From the NCBI RefSeq assembly GCF_013032445.1, contig NZ_WQCA01000013.1, positions 32,557 through 96,556 on the forward strand: a stretch of 64,000 nt of DNA, given 5' to 3'. Positions 53,924-62,945 of this stretch are shown piece by piece. How positions within the stretch are numbered: the stretch's first letter is position 1; the number at the start of each line of letters is the position of its first letter. The DNA comes from Ruegeria arenilitoris. Lineage in GTDB: Bacteria; Pseudomonadota; Alphaproteobacteria; Rhodobacterales; Rhodobacteraceae. Below the pieces are notes generated by a model. It did no database searches and had not been told where the DNA came from. It was given only the letters and a program-made list of their open reading frames with translations. Both the position numbers and the translations under genes were made by a program.

Positions 53924-54136
53924 AGGTTCCCGTTGATTGTGCTGACTGCCGGGAGAGGTTCACGAGGTTTCTCCGTCTGGCATTTGCTGCCTGCCCCCTG
54001 GGCGCACGGCCCGACAAGCACCCTGCACCCTGCCTCTATGCGGCAATGGCGAGGGCACATCAACAGAAAGCCTGACGTTGGCGATTGGCATCATTAGCTG
54101 GTTTGAGCCCATACCGGACCGGCACCGTAAATCGAA

Positions 54137-56047
54137 CTACTGTTGTGGCGAGTACCAAATCGGAGAAGTGTAGGCGCGTTCCTGAGTTGTTAATTGGACA
54201 CCGTCCGGCATGTCTATTCCGAACTTCACTGCATCATATGCTGTCCAGCGAGGGGTCGGAATTTCTATAACCCGGGCATAATAAAATGCACTTTCCGAAG
54301 GATCGAAATCTGGGTCTTCCCACACGGTTCCCAGCTCAGAGGCTCCAATTGTGTTGGTCCAAGATGGGATCGAGAGGTCGACGGTGGTTCCTATGGATGG
54401 CAACTTACCAGCGGCATCTGGTTCGCGGGATCCAGACCAGGCCACGTCGTAGACCTTTTCCTTTTGCTTGCCATTTGCATCCAACCAACCCTTTATGATC
54501 TGGATGCGATCCAGGTTTGCTCCCATCGGATCACGAAGCGCATATACGAGAAAGGTAGGTGCGCCTACTCCTGCACCAAGATCACCACCCATCGGCACAC
54601 CTTTGGTGTATCCAACAAGCGCCAAGTCCCGCCGCAATGCATCCTCTTCAGTAAATGAATATCCAGCAAACATACGGACGCGCATTCGGGGACCAGTTGT
54701 TGCGTAAGTTTCACGCCGATGCATTGCATCCCAGATGGCTTCGCGGGAATTCTCCCGAGCCCATACTGCTGTTAGACCGCCAGTAATGTATTGCGACGAA
54801 CGCAGCGCAACAGTCCCGTCAGCATATGTCTTGCTGACATGTTTGCTGCGCTCTTCGCTGGGCTCGTAACCGGTAAACTTTCCGAAGAAATTGTCGTTGT
54901 CAGGAGCCGTCAAACCTGTGTGCGTGTCACTAGCCCCCCCCAAGCCAAACTTGAAAGGATTTACCCCCAAAGTTTTTTGTAGGGACAGCCCTCGAAGCAA
55001 CCCGGATCGCGCATACTCGCCGGGTAACATATCCGGCTCTTTCGGAACCGAAGCATCCAAATTTCCGTAGTCCCACGTTTCGAAGTCAGCAAATTCGTCT
55101 TCAGGTGACAAGAAAGGGTGGGCTTCACCATCCCCCTTTATCTGTGTTGGTTCGTACAGCCTTTCCCATTTGTGTCGCGCATCTGCGTAGGCGGGATCTA
55201 AAGGTACCCCTTCTGCAAAGTCATCGACTAATGGGAACATCCAGCCGTTCGACAAGTTCCCATTGTGTGGAATAGCAAGCACGCGCCCGCCTGTGGTTTG
55301 TTCATAGCTCTCCAACCATTTCCAAAGATCACGAGGGTTAGGTGAGCCCACAGGTGGCGTTGTTGTATAAGGCAGTATCTGTCTTGTAAGCTCAGGGCCG
55401 TCGCGAAAGATCACGTTTCGGTGCAAATTGTTGCCTGCAAGGAGAGAGGTCCATTCATAGGCGATAAAGGTGCTGAACACGCCCGGATCATTGTACTCTT
55501 CCGCTGCATCGATAATGTCGTCCCAAACACGCGCGTACGCGGGATTGCCTGGTTGATAATTTAACGCTGGCGAAACCTGCCCTTGAGCAAATGCTGCAGT
55601 AAGCTCAAGCGCAGCCGCTAAGGCGGATTCCCCGCCTTTGTTGAACTCTTCATGGAAATACCTGCCTTGCTCATCCGCCAATATGTTGGGAGCACCCCCA
55701 ATGATATCGGTGATGGCACCCATCGCATCCGAGTGATCTGTAATCATGAAGAAGTCGAGCGGCCTCGACAATTTTACAGGTTGCCCCGTGTTCGACACAA
55801 CTTCTTCGCCACGCGCAAACCGATAGGCTTCACGCGGCATGAGGCGCGTACCGCCTCCACCAGCATCCCCGGAAAGACCAGTATGAACGTGGGTGTCACC
55901 GAAATAGACTTGAGTTGGATAAGCGCGTTCGGCGTAAGGTGAATAGGGTCGACCGGAAGGACCGGCAAGGCCTGACGGATTTATTGCATCCTGAGCTAAG
56001 ATTGGGCTCCCCAGAATGAGAGCTGCTGGTAAAGCATAGCGAAACAA
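54137..56047 (-). CDS. exported DUF3604 protein, TTG start
   Basis: A 636-residue DUF3604 protein. The best start is TTG at 56047, since a perfect AAGGAGGA lies 5 nt upstream and the product then begins with a clean signal peptide (FRYALPAALILGSPILAQ). Family motifs are VYFGDTHVHTGLSGDA, FFMITDHSDAMG, AIPHNGNLSNGWMF, GGASDTHTGL and TTGPRMRVRMFAGY. The His/Asp pattern resembles PHP-type metal phosphoesterases, and DUF3604 proteins are often next to dehalogenase or sulfatase genes, but no activity is established. It stands alone here. Confidence 0.87.
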   Translation of the reverse strand: MFRYALPAALILGSPILAQDAINPSGLAGPSGRPYSPYAERAYPTQVYFGDTHVHTGLSGDAGGGGTRLMPREAYRFARGEEVVSNTGQPVKLSRPLDFFMITDHSDAMGAITDIIGGAPNILADEQGRYFHEEFNKGGESALAAALELTAAFAQGQVSPALNYQPGNPAYARVWDDIIDAAEEYNDPGVFSTFIAYEWTSLLAGNNLHRNVIFRDGPELTRQILPYTTTPPVGSPNPRDLWKWLESYEQTTGGRVLAIPHNGNLSNGWMFPLVDDFAEGVPLDPAYADARHKWERLYEPTQIKGDGEAHPFLSPEDEFADFETWDYGNLDASVPKEPDMLPGEYARSGLLRGLSLQKTLGVNPFKFGLGGASDTHTGLTAPDNDNFFGKFTGYEPSEERSKHVSKTYADGTVALRSSQYITGGLTAVWARENSREAIWDAMHRRETYATTGPRMRVRMFAGYSFTEEDALRRDLALVGYTKGVPMGGDLGAGVGAPTFLVYALRDPMGANLDRIQIIKGWLDANGKQKEKVYDVAWSGSREPDAAGKLPSIGTTVDLSIPSWTNTIGASELGTVWEDPDFDPSESAFYYARVIEIPTPRWTAYDAVKFGIDMPDGVQLTTQERAYTSPIWYSPQQ

Positions 56048-56148
56048 TTTTTCCTCCTTAATTGAAGGCACCATAGCACAACTCTGCTCCGGAATTTTTC
56101 CAAGTTAGTTCGAAGGTTTGCTAAGTCCGCAGAGCGGTTATTCGCGAT

Positions 56149-56966
56149 GTTATTGTCAGAAGAACTTTGGTTGAGCAGGGTAGGGCGGTTGCGTAGCTTT
56201 TGCCTATGACCAGACCTGCCTCTTTCAAATACTTTAAAACCAGTCCCGAGATCATCCGCCTTGCGGTGATGCTTTACATCCGCTTCCCTCTATTGCTTCG
56301 GAGTGTCGAAGACCTTCTGCACGAACGGGGGATCGACGTGAGCCACGAGAATGTCCGATATTGGTGGCAAAGGTTCAGTCCGGTGTTTGCTTCTGAAATC
56401 CAAAGAAAGCGAGTTCAGCAGTTGCGCGCGTTCTCCAAATGGCAGTGGCACGTGGACGAGGTTTTCGTTAAGGAGAATGACAAGCGGCATTATCTGTGGC
56501 GCGCAGTAGATCATGAAGGCGAGGTGCTTGAAACCGTGGTCACTAAACGTCGAAACAAGCCGACGGCATTGAAATTCCTCTGGAAATTGATGAAGCGGCA
56601 CGGCAAGGCTGAAGAAATACTCACCGATCGCTTCGCTTCTTACAGGGCGGCGCTCAGAGATTTGGGTGCACTCGAGAAATAAAGGACGGGCAGGTGGCTC
56701 AATAACCGCGTCGAGAATTCGCATCTTCCTTTCCGACGACGCGAACGCGCCATGCAACGGTTCAGGCACTTGCAAAGTTTACAGAAATTCGCCTCCGTCT
56801 ACTCCTCTGTCTACAATCACTTCAACCAGGAAAGATCGCTAGCCAACCGAGACACATTGAAGCTGACGCGCACCGCCGCTCTTGCTGAGTGGCGTCAGCT
56901 TTGCTCCAGATAGGTTCACGGTTTGCGCAGCAGACTGAGGCTGGTTCGAATTCGTCTGACAGCGCC
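56149..56966 (+). mobile_element. full-length IS6-family element (copy C), inactive
   Basis: An 818-bp element, the same length as copy B. The left end is TGTTATTGTCAGAAGAACTT, and the right end reads, on the other strand, GGCGCTGTCAGACGAATTCG. It lies between the DUF3604 gene and an IS5 remnant. Confidence 0.8.
56206..56913 (+). pseudogene. IS6-family transposase with one in-frame stop
   Basis: The frame starts at ATG 56206 (MTRPASFKYFKTSPEIIRLA) and includes the HTH, the DDE region WHVDEVFVKENDK and DRFASYRAALRDL. TAA at 56680-56682 interrupts it, and it then continues in the same frame (RTGRWLNNRVENSHLPFRRR and so on) to a natural stop at 56911. This is the least damaged copy in the window, with a single nonsense codon. 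Confidence 0.85.
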
Positions 56967-57464
56967 CATTGGGAAGACTGTGCCTCATTTTCTGTTCTTT
57001 TCCGGTGTCCTTACTGTAACACACACATTGGAGACATGTGCCTTGGCACCGCCTTGGTTTGAGACTCTGAACTGATTTGTTGCTTATCTCTTAGACACTT
57101 CGAAGATAGCGCAACGAAACAGGAGGGTGGCGCTAAGAACACCGACACGTCAATAGAACGTGCACGCAGCCTGTTGGAGGCTGCTCAGGGCCATGCTCTC
57201 GCGGTGCATCGGACCAGCGCAAACCATTGCAGTGAATGAAGATAATCCCGCTCAGCACTCTCTTGTCATCGCCCCGTGGCCTGCCATGCGAACGTGGGAA
57301 GTTGGGTAAAGCTTGGCCATCTGCTCGTCAGACAGCCAGAAAAGGTCGCTCATGTCACCGCTCCGTTTTCCGAGCCGTGAAACATCTCGCGCCTTGAAAA
57401 TCAATGCATCCTGACCCTAGCTTGCCACAGAACCGAGGATTTGACACTGTTGTTTGTAGTTGGA
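56967..57464. other. intergenic region containing the IS5 remnant
   Basis: About 500 bp between IS6 copy C and the membrane protein gene. Apart from the IS5 remnant at 57185-57353 I see nothing coding. No terminator for the minus-strand operon is obvious. Confidence 0.5.
57185..57353 (-). pseudogene. IS5-family transposase, N-terminal remnant
   Basis: The minus strand from ATG 57353 reads MSDLFWLSDEQMAKLYP, then, after a frameshift, FPRSHGRPRGDDKRVLSG and IIFIHCNGLRWSDAPREHGP. This is the N-terminal signature of IS5-type transposases common in roseobacters. Homology stops near 57185, and the catalytic domain is absent. Confidence 0.8.
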
Positions 57465-58142
57465 TCAATGCCCCGAATAGGCCGACCACATGCCGAACAT
57501 CCCCACAAGAATCAGGCTGACTGCCCATGCGGTATCGAGGTTGAACCAGCTGCGCGAGATAAATTTCAACCCCAGCCAGTGATACACGATCACCGCACTC
57601 AATGACCCCGCCACGGTCATGGCGAGTGTGTGGACAGTGGCAACAGTAAGCGCTGTCAGGATATCGTTGCTCATCAGGCTCTGGGCGGCGGCGTGACCGG
57701 ATGCGGCGACGTTGCCCGGTTCAAGTAAACCGCAAATGCCCAGATAAATTGGTACCAACATTAGCCCGGCACCATGCGCCATCGCCGCCAGAAACGACCA
57801 GAGAGCCAATCTTGCGGGATGTATGCGAGCCAGGATTTTGGGATGTTTGCGATTAATCAGCAGATATACGCCCATCGTGACCACGATCAGACCGGCTCCA
57901 AACCGGATTTCGGTTTCACGCTCGACCAGAAATATCATCAGCGAGAACGGCAGCAGAATACCGATCATCGCCAGGAAATGCCCAAGAGCCAGCATTCCCA
58001 GTGCTTTGGCCATTGCCCAGGGCCTGCGTTCCATCAATGCGGCGGAAACAGCAAGGGGCCAGCCCATGCCGGGGTTGATGCCGTGATAAAAGCCCGAAAA
58101 AATGACGGCCCACCAAAGGGCCGCCAGCGACACGTCCTCCAT
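57465..58142 (-). CDS. integral membrane protein linked to methanethiol oxidase
   Basis: A 225-residue protein with about six transmembrane helices. The first contains FYHGINPGMGWPLAV, reminiscent of the His-containing motif in helix 1 of NicO/UreH-like metal transporters, and a later helix has AAMAHGAGLMLVPIYLG. Metal or sulfur-compound transport is a fair guess, but I cannot name the family. It begins 6 bp after the mtoX stop, so it is certainly co-transcribed; SBP56-type methanethiol oxidases need copper, and copper supply would be one possible role. That is inference. Confidence 0.75.
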   Translation of the reverse strand: MEDVSLAALWWAVIFSGFYHGINPGMGWPLAVSAALMERRPWAMAKALGMLALGHFLAMIGILLPFSLMIFLVERETEIRFGAGLIVVTMGVYLLINRKHPKILARIHPARLALWSFLAAMAHGAGLMLVPIYLGICGLLEPGNVAASGHAAAQSLMSNDILTALTVATVHTLAMTVAGSLSAVIVYHWLGLKFISRSWFNLDTAWAVSLILVGMFGMWSAYSGH

Positions 58143-58148
58143 CAGTGC

Positions 58149-59549
58149 CTACACAGAGGGGTAGCAGAAACTGTCAGTCGAGCAGTCACCCCCCTCCAGA
58201 CGAATCTGGTGGGCGCGCGTGCCTTCTGGGAAGTTGACGTAGAAATCCGGGTCCAGCTCAAAGCTTCCATCGTCGCCCACATTGGCCATCACCATCTGGC
58301 CGCCTTCCTGATGCGGATAGAACTGATTGTCCCAAGTGGAATAGAGCGAGTTGGTCCAGAAGACGCGTTTGCCATCGCGGCTGATCTCGACCATCTGCGG
58401 GCCATAGACGAAATCCTTGCCGTTAGGGTGCTTGGTCTCGCGTGCGATACCGCCCAGCTCGACCTTGCCATTCAGAACCGGATTCAGCGGGTCCGACACG
58501 TCATATTGATGCATCTCGCCCAGACCCCAACAGGCCACGTACAGGTATTTGTCGTCTAGGCTCAGGTCAATATCGGTGACCAGAGGCGGCACGGCACTGA
58601 ACCCTTTCAGTAGTTCGGGCAGATTTTCTGGGTCTTCGGGGCGCGGGTCGATGGTAATGGTCTTTTTTGACTGCCATTTGCCATCATCATCGCGCCACCA
58701 AGTAAAGATCGCGCCCTGCAGATTGGTGGTGTCAACGACCACGCCGCAGAACCCGTAGGATTTTGTCGGATCATGGGCCGGACGAATTTCCAGTGCCATC
58801 TGATAGTTCTCGCCGAAATCCATCGTCTGGATGTTCTTGCGCGCGCGCAGGTCCCAGAAGTGGATCGAATGGCCGTATTTGTTGCTCAGCAGGTCTTCTG
58901 GCACGACGCCGTTTTCGAACTGTGGGGGCAAGCCCCATTCGGAGCTGACCATGTAGTCCTGCGGCAGGTTCCACCAGAAGTCATAGTGTTTGTTCTGTTT
59001 GCCGCGATCCATCTCATAGCGCCCGATGATCTCGAAACTTTCGCAATCCATGATGAAGATGCCCGGAGGTCCGTCAGTTCCGTCCGGTCCGGCGCCGCCA
59101 AGGGTCGAGACATAGATGCCTTCGGGACCGCAATGGATGGTATGCGGGCGAGAATACCCGGTCTTTGCAAAGACCTCTTCGGGTTCAATGATTTTGTGGA
59201 TTTTTGATTCTAGCGGTGATTTGACGTCAAAGATGTAGATCCGGCTGGAGCGGATACCCGGAACGATCAAGTAACGTCGTTCCAGAAAGGCGTGACCCGA
59301 TAGGGGGGACAAAGATGAAGAGCAAGCGTTCCAGCCGAAATGGTGAAACTCATCACCTGTGGTTGGGGTCATGACTGTGTGGACAATCTGTCCGTAAGTA
59401 TCTGATCCAGCACGCAGGTCGATCACGGCTAAACCATCATGTTGATCGGCATTTTTACCGAGCATAATAGTGAAGGCAAAATTCTCGACCGGCGCTTCCA
59501 TGGCCAGTTTTGGCGACGCGTGAAACGTCGGATCTGGTCGTAAGTTCAT
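58149..59549 (-). CDS. mtoX: SBP56-family methanethiol oxidase (selenium-binding protein homologue)
   Basis: A 466-residue member of the SBP56 family. Signatures: DEFHHFGWNACSSS (including the conserved Cys), RYLIVPGIRSSRIYIFD, YSRPHTIHCGPEGIYVS, KHYDFWWNLPQDYMVSSEWG, HFWDLRARK, DIDLSLDDKYLYVACWGLGE and NFPEGTRAHQIRLEGGDCSTD. Bacterial members oxidise methanethiol to formaldehyde, H2S and H2O2 with a copper centre. No signal peptide is visible, whereas the Hyphomicrobium enzyme is periplasmic. GGGAGG precedes the start. It lies between an IclR gene and a membrane protein in one operon. The name follows the family; activity is not proven. Confidence 0.88.
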   Translation of the reverse strand: MNLRPDPTFHASPKLAMEAPVENFAFTIMLGKNADQHDGLAVIDLRAGSDTYGQIVHTVMTPTTGDEFHHFGWNACSSSLSPLSGHAFLERRYLIVPGIRSSRIYIFDVKSPLESKIHKIIEPEEVFAKTGYSRPHTIHCGPEGIYVSTLGGAGPDGTDGPPGIFIMDCESFEIIGRYEMDRGKQNKHYDFWWNLPQDYMVSSEWGLPPQFENGVVPEDLLSNKYGHSIHFWDLRARKNIQTMDFGENYQMALEIRPAHDPTKSYGFCGVVVDTTNLQGAIFTWWRDDDGKWQSKKTITIDPRPEDPENLPELLKGFSAVPPLVTDIDLSLDDKYLYVACWGLGEMHQYDVSDPLNPVLNGKVELGGIARETKHPNGKDFVYGPQMVEISRDGKRVFWTNSLYSTWDNQFYPHQEGGQMVMANVGDDGSFELDPDFYVNFPEGTRAHQIRLEGGDCSTDSFCYPSV

Positions 59550-59618
59550 TTTAGTCCTCCCTTTGGTTTTACCCCTCCTCCTTGGGGTACGCCTGCAAGC
59601 GTTGCATTGGTGTCTCCT

Positions 59619-60377
59619 CTACACCTCCCCAACGTTGCAGAGTTGAATGGCGCCGCTGATTTTGGTCGCCAGGTCTTTCAATTGAGTGCCAATTTCTCGC
59701 CTATAGTCATTGCCAAAACGTCTGACCGGACCGACGGCTCCGACGCTAAACGAGACGCCAATTTTACCTACCGCAACGGGGGCCGCGACGCTGGAGATGC
59801 CGATATCGATTTCCTGATCGCAATCGGCAAAGCCCTGTTTTTGGATCAGGTCGAACTCAGCTACCAAATCCTCGCGCGTGGTTTTGGTATGATCCGTGAA
59901 CTCCTTAAGCGTACCATTCAGGATCGTTTCCTGAAAGCCCGGTTCGGCGAAGGCAGCGATGGCCTTCGAGCATGAACACGCGTGCAAAGGGCGCTCGCCG
60001 AGGCCGGGGTGAACAAAAGCGCGCCCCGGATCTTCAGGTGTCTCGACATGTATGATCTCGATCTTGCTGTCGCGAAACCGCGCAAGAAATGTTGTTTCGT
60101 TGAATGTGGTCGCGGCGGACCGAAGAAGCGGGGCCGAAACACGGCGGACATCAATGTCTGAGTTGCCGTGCAAGGCTATCCGGATCAGGCGGTCTCCGAT
60201 TACGTATTTTCCGTCATTGTTTGGATCCTCGATTAGGCCTTGTTCCAGAAGGGTTTGGAACAGCCTGTAGCAGGTCGGTTTAGGTATGCCGCTGGCAGTC
60301 TGCACTTCACCTGCCGAAACGGGGCGTCCGACGACAGCAATGATTTCAAGCAGGTGTATCAGGCGCTGCAGGTGCAT
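59619..60377 (-). CDS. IclR-family regulator
   Basis: A 252-residue IclR regulator. The winged HTH is LIHLLEIIAVVGRPVSAGEV to GIPKPTCYRLFQTLLEQGLI; the effector domain has LHACSCSKAIAAFA and DCDQEIDIGISSVAAPV, the usual ligand loop. The start at 60377 has AAGGA upstream, with 10-nt spacing; an in-frame ATG at 60416 lacks a ribosome site. It is 69 bp upstream of mtoX on the same strand and divergent from the BCCT transporter, so it probably controls both. Confidence 0.9.
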   Translation of the reverse strand: MHLQRLIHLLEIIAVVGRPVSAGEVQTASGIPKPTCYRLFQTLLEQGLIEDPNNDGKYVIGDRLIRIALHGNSDIDVRRVSAPLLRSAATTFNETTFLARFRDSKIEIIHVETPEDPGRAFVHPGLGERPLHACSCSKAIAAFAEPGFQETILNGTLKEFTDHTKTTREDLVAEFDLIQKQGFADCDQEIDIGISSVAAPVAVGKIGVSFSVGAVGPVRRFGNDYRREIGTQLKDLATKISGAIQLCNVGEV

Positions 60378-60416
60378 CTGGAAGAAATCCTTCCATGATT
60401 TGAGACTGACTCTCAT

Positions 60417-61180
60417 TCAACGAGAATCATTCGCTAAAAATCAAGATTTTTTTGTTGGCGCTGAATGTATGCCCGCTTCAACACCGTTTCGTCGTTAGGA
60501 CCGCCGTTTTGGACTATCTGAGGAGATCAATAGCATGCTGCGCATGTTGAGACATGAGGCGGGGGTTTGTGGATAAGTGGATAAAGATATTGGAAAATAT
60601 GATGAAAAATCTGTCAAATGCGATTCCTGCGACCCTGCGGTTGCGCGGCCAATATTGAACCATAGTTTGGATTTGCTCCGGCTAACGGGCAAGTTGTTTC
60701 ATTGAAAAATTCAATCAAGGGCTCAGAATTTTCCACATACTGAAAAGGAAATTACAGATTATATTGAATAAAATTGAGACGCCGGAGTTTGGGAGGCCCT
60801 GTTTGTCTAGGAATGCAAAAAAAAATCAATGTATGGTACGGGCCGGCTATCTCTGACTTAGCTTCAGCCATAAATGCGTAGAGCACCTCGGGCTTAAGCT
60901 GCAAACCGCATCGGAGAGGGTAACAATAGCGGACCTGATAGTTTTCAAGCGCGTGTTGCGTTCATAGCGTGGCAACCGGGCGCTACTCGCTATCTAAAGT
61001 GCTAATTGGGCGATGAAGCAGCCAGGTAAGCCACCTGAAGGAAGTAACCGAAGGTTCTGAAGGCCTCACCCCTTTTTCAAACAACCTGAAACAACGGCAG
61101 CTGGCACAAAAGCGTTCTGGCTTCCCATCACCTTTGCTGTGTGAAGGCACATGCAATCGTTTAGACTGGAGGAGAAATAC
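60417..61180. other. AT-rich divergent regulatory region before BCCT gene
   Basis: About 760 bp without genes, clearly more AT-rich between about 60540 and 60850 than the surroundings. It holds the 15-bp palindrome listed separately. The length suggests more than one control site or an untranslated leader, but I see no riboswitch motif. Confidence 0.5.
60701..60715. promoter_or_regulatory. candidate IclR operator palindrome
   Basis: ATTGAAAAATTCAAT is a perfect palindrome of two 6-bp arms around AAA. IclR-family proteins often bind palindromes of about this size. It lies in the divergent region between iclR and the BCCT gene. AT-rich palindromes can occur by chance, so support is moderate. 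Confidence 0.35.
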
Positions 61181-62836
61181 ATGTCTAAAGAACCCCCAAT
61201 GATGGATCTGCCCATCAAGGTTTCGGAGGGCGGATTCTATGACGGCTTTAGCAAAGACGTTACGATCGCTTCGAAGATCCTTGTTGGTGCGTTGATATTC
61301 TGGGCCATTGCGTTTCCTGAAAACGCATCGTCGGTGTTGGGCGCGATGAACAGTTTCCTGCTGGCAAACTTCGCATCCTGGTACACTTGGGTAGTCGCCT
61401 TCTTCATTCTTGTTTGCGTGATCATGGCATTGATCCCCTCAACTGGCCGGTTGAAGCTGGGTTTGCCGGATGACAAGCCCGAATTCTCAAGCTTTTCGTG
61501 GTTCTCGATGATGTTCGGAGCCGGGATCGGCATCGGGATGCTGACATTTGCAACCGCCGAGCCGATTTATCACTTCGCCAAGAACCCCGAGACCATTCAG
61601 GGCATCGTCGAAGGCTCGACCGCTGAGAATGTGCGCTATGCCTACAAGTGGTCGTTCCTGCACTGGGGCTTCTCGGCTTGGGCTTGCTATGCGTTGGTCG
61701 GCTTGTCGCTGGGGTACTTCTCGTACCGCCGCAATTTGCCTCTGACGATCCGTTCGGGCCTGACGCCTCTGTTCGGCAACCGCCTGTCAGGTGGTCTGGG
61801 TCACGCCGTCGATATCGTAGCTGTTGTCGCCACTGTTCTTGGTGTTGCACAGACTCTTGGGTTTGGTGTCGAGCAATTCGTCGCCGGGATTCATCGAATC
61901 GGCGTAGGTGACTGGTTGCTGAACGAAGATGGCAAAGCCACTACGGCAGCAATCGTTGTTGCGCTGATGGTCATCATGGGTGCATCGACTCTATCGGCCC
62001 TGTCCGGTGTCGGAAAGGGCATCAAATGGCTGTCGAACATCAATATGGGCCTCAGCTTCTTCCTACTGGCGTTTTTCTTGATCTTCGGCTCTGCTATGTT
62101 CGGCACTCAGGCACTGTTTATCGGTCTTTACGATTACATCGTTGCTCTGCCGGGTATGCTGTTAAACGTCTGGCGTGCAGATGGCACCGAAACCGGTGAT
62201 GCGCTGGCAAGCTGGCAAGGTGGTTGGTCGGTGTTCTACTGGGCGTGGTGGATTGCATTTGCCCCGTTTGTCGGCGTGTTTTTGGCACGAGTTTCGCGCG
62301 GTCGGACTGTGCGTGAATACGTTCTGGGCGCTATCATCGTTCCGTCGATGATGTGCTTTATCTGGTTCACGCTGGTTGGCGGCACTGCCATCGATCTGAC
62401 ACTGGACGGAACGGCAGGAGACGCCATCACGGGTGCCGGTCAGCAGGCACAGCTGTTTGCGATGCTGGACGTTATCCTTTCGAGCGGTTTCGCTTGGGTC
62501 ATGGCGGTAATCGTCGTCATTCTGCTGCTGACCTATTTGGTCACGACAGCGGACAGTGCGGTTCTGATTGTGAACACCATCAACTCGGGTGGTGACGAAG
62601 GCCCCAAAGGCCGTCCGCACATCCTGTTCTGGGGCGCGGCCCTGGCGCTCGTTGTTGGTGCGTTGCTAATTGTTGGCGGGCTGGGTGCGATCCAAACTGC
62701 TATGGTTATCGGTGCATTGCCGTTCAGCCTTGTGATGGCTTTGATGGGCGTTGCCCTGATCAAAGGTATCGTGCGCGACGGTCAGCGTGAGAAACGTGGC
62801 GTCAGCAGTGTTCACTCTGTCGAAGCCGCAGAATAA
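61181..62836 (+). CDS. BCCT-family betaine/choline/DMSP-type transporter
   Basis: A 551-residue transporter with about 12 transmembrane helices. The BCCT tryptophan box is WSVFYWAWWIAFAPFVGVF, and the helix 3 glycine motif is GAGIGIGMLTFATAEPIYHF. BCCT carriers take up quaternary amines or sulfonium compounds such as glycine betaine, choline, carnitine or DMSP, usually with Na+ or H+. The start at 61181 has GGAGGAG 7 nt upstream. Opposite iclR-mtoX, it may import a methylated compound whose breakdown releases methanethiol, such as DMSP; this is inference. A strong hairpin follows. Confidence 0.92.
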   Translation: MSKEPPMMDLPIKVSEGGFYDGFSKDVTIASKILVGALIFWAIAFPENASSVLGAMNSFLLANFASWYTWVVAFFILVCVIMALIPSTGRLKLGLPDDKPEFSSFSWFSMMFGAGIGIGMLTFATAEPIYHFAKNPETIQGIVEGSTAENVRYAYKWSFLHWGFSAWACYALVGLSLGYFSYRRNLPLTIRSGLTPLFGNRLSGGLGHAVDIVAVVATVLGVAQTLGFGVEQFVAGIHRIGVGDWLLNEDGKATTAAIVVALMVIMGASTLSALSGVGKGIKWLSNINMGLSFFLLAFFLIFGSAMFGTQALFIGLYDYIVALPGMLLNVWRADGTETGDALASWQGGWSVFYWAWWIAFAPFVGVFLARVSRGRTVREYVLGAIIVPSMMCFIWFTLVGGTAIDLTLDGTAGDAITGAGQQAQLFAMLDVILSSGFAWVMAVIVVILLLTYLVTTADSAVLIVNTINSGGDEGPKGRPHILFWGAALALVVGALLIVGGLGAIQTAMVIGALPFSLVMALMGVALIKGIVRDGQREKRGVSSVHSVEAAE

Positions 62837-62847
62837 ACTAAGAAAAC

Positions 62848-62876
62848 AACGGCGGGCATGGAAAATGCCCGCCGTT
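62848..62876 (+). terminator. hairpin terminator after BCCT gene
   Basis: A perfect 12-bp stem, AACGGCGGGCAT paired with ATGCCCGCCGTT, with a 5-nt loop (GGAAA), lies 11 bp after the stop. The following sequence ATTGT is only weakly T-rich, but the stem is strong. Confidence 0.75.
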
Positions 62877-62945
62877 ATTGTATCCGGGTCGCCAACCGAA
62901 AGCCTATTTGGGTACGGCCCTTCTAATTTCAGGAATGAGATTCCC

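Noticed and set aside
23262..56966. A 34-kb composite transposon bounded by IS6 copies
   Set aside because: The copies are all inactive, diverged from each other, and no target duplications were seen; the content is not a typical cargo.
57465..58142. Naming the membrane protein a nickel/cobalt transporter
   Set aside because: The HGINPGMGW motif is only reminiscent of NicO helix 1 and lacks the classical HX4DH pattern.
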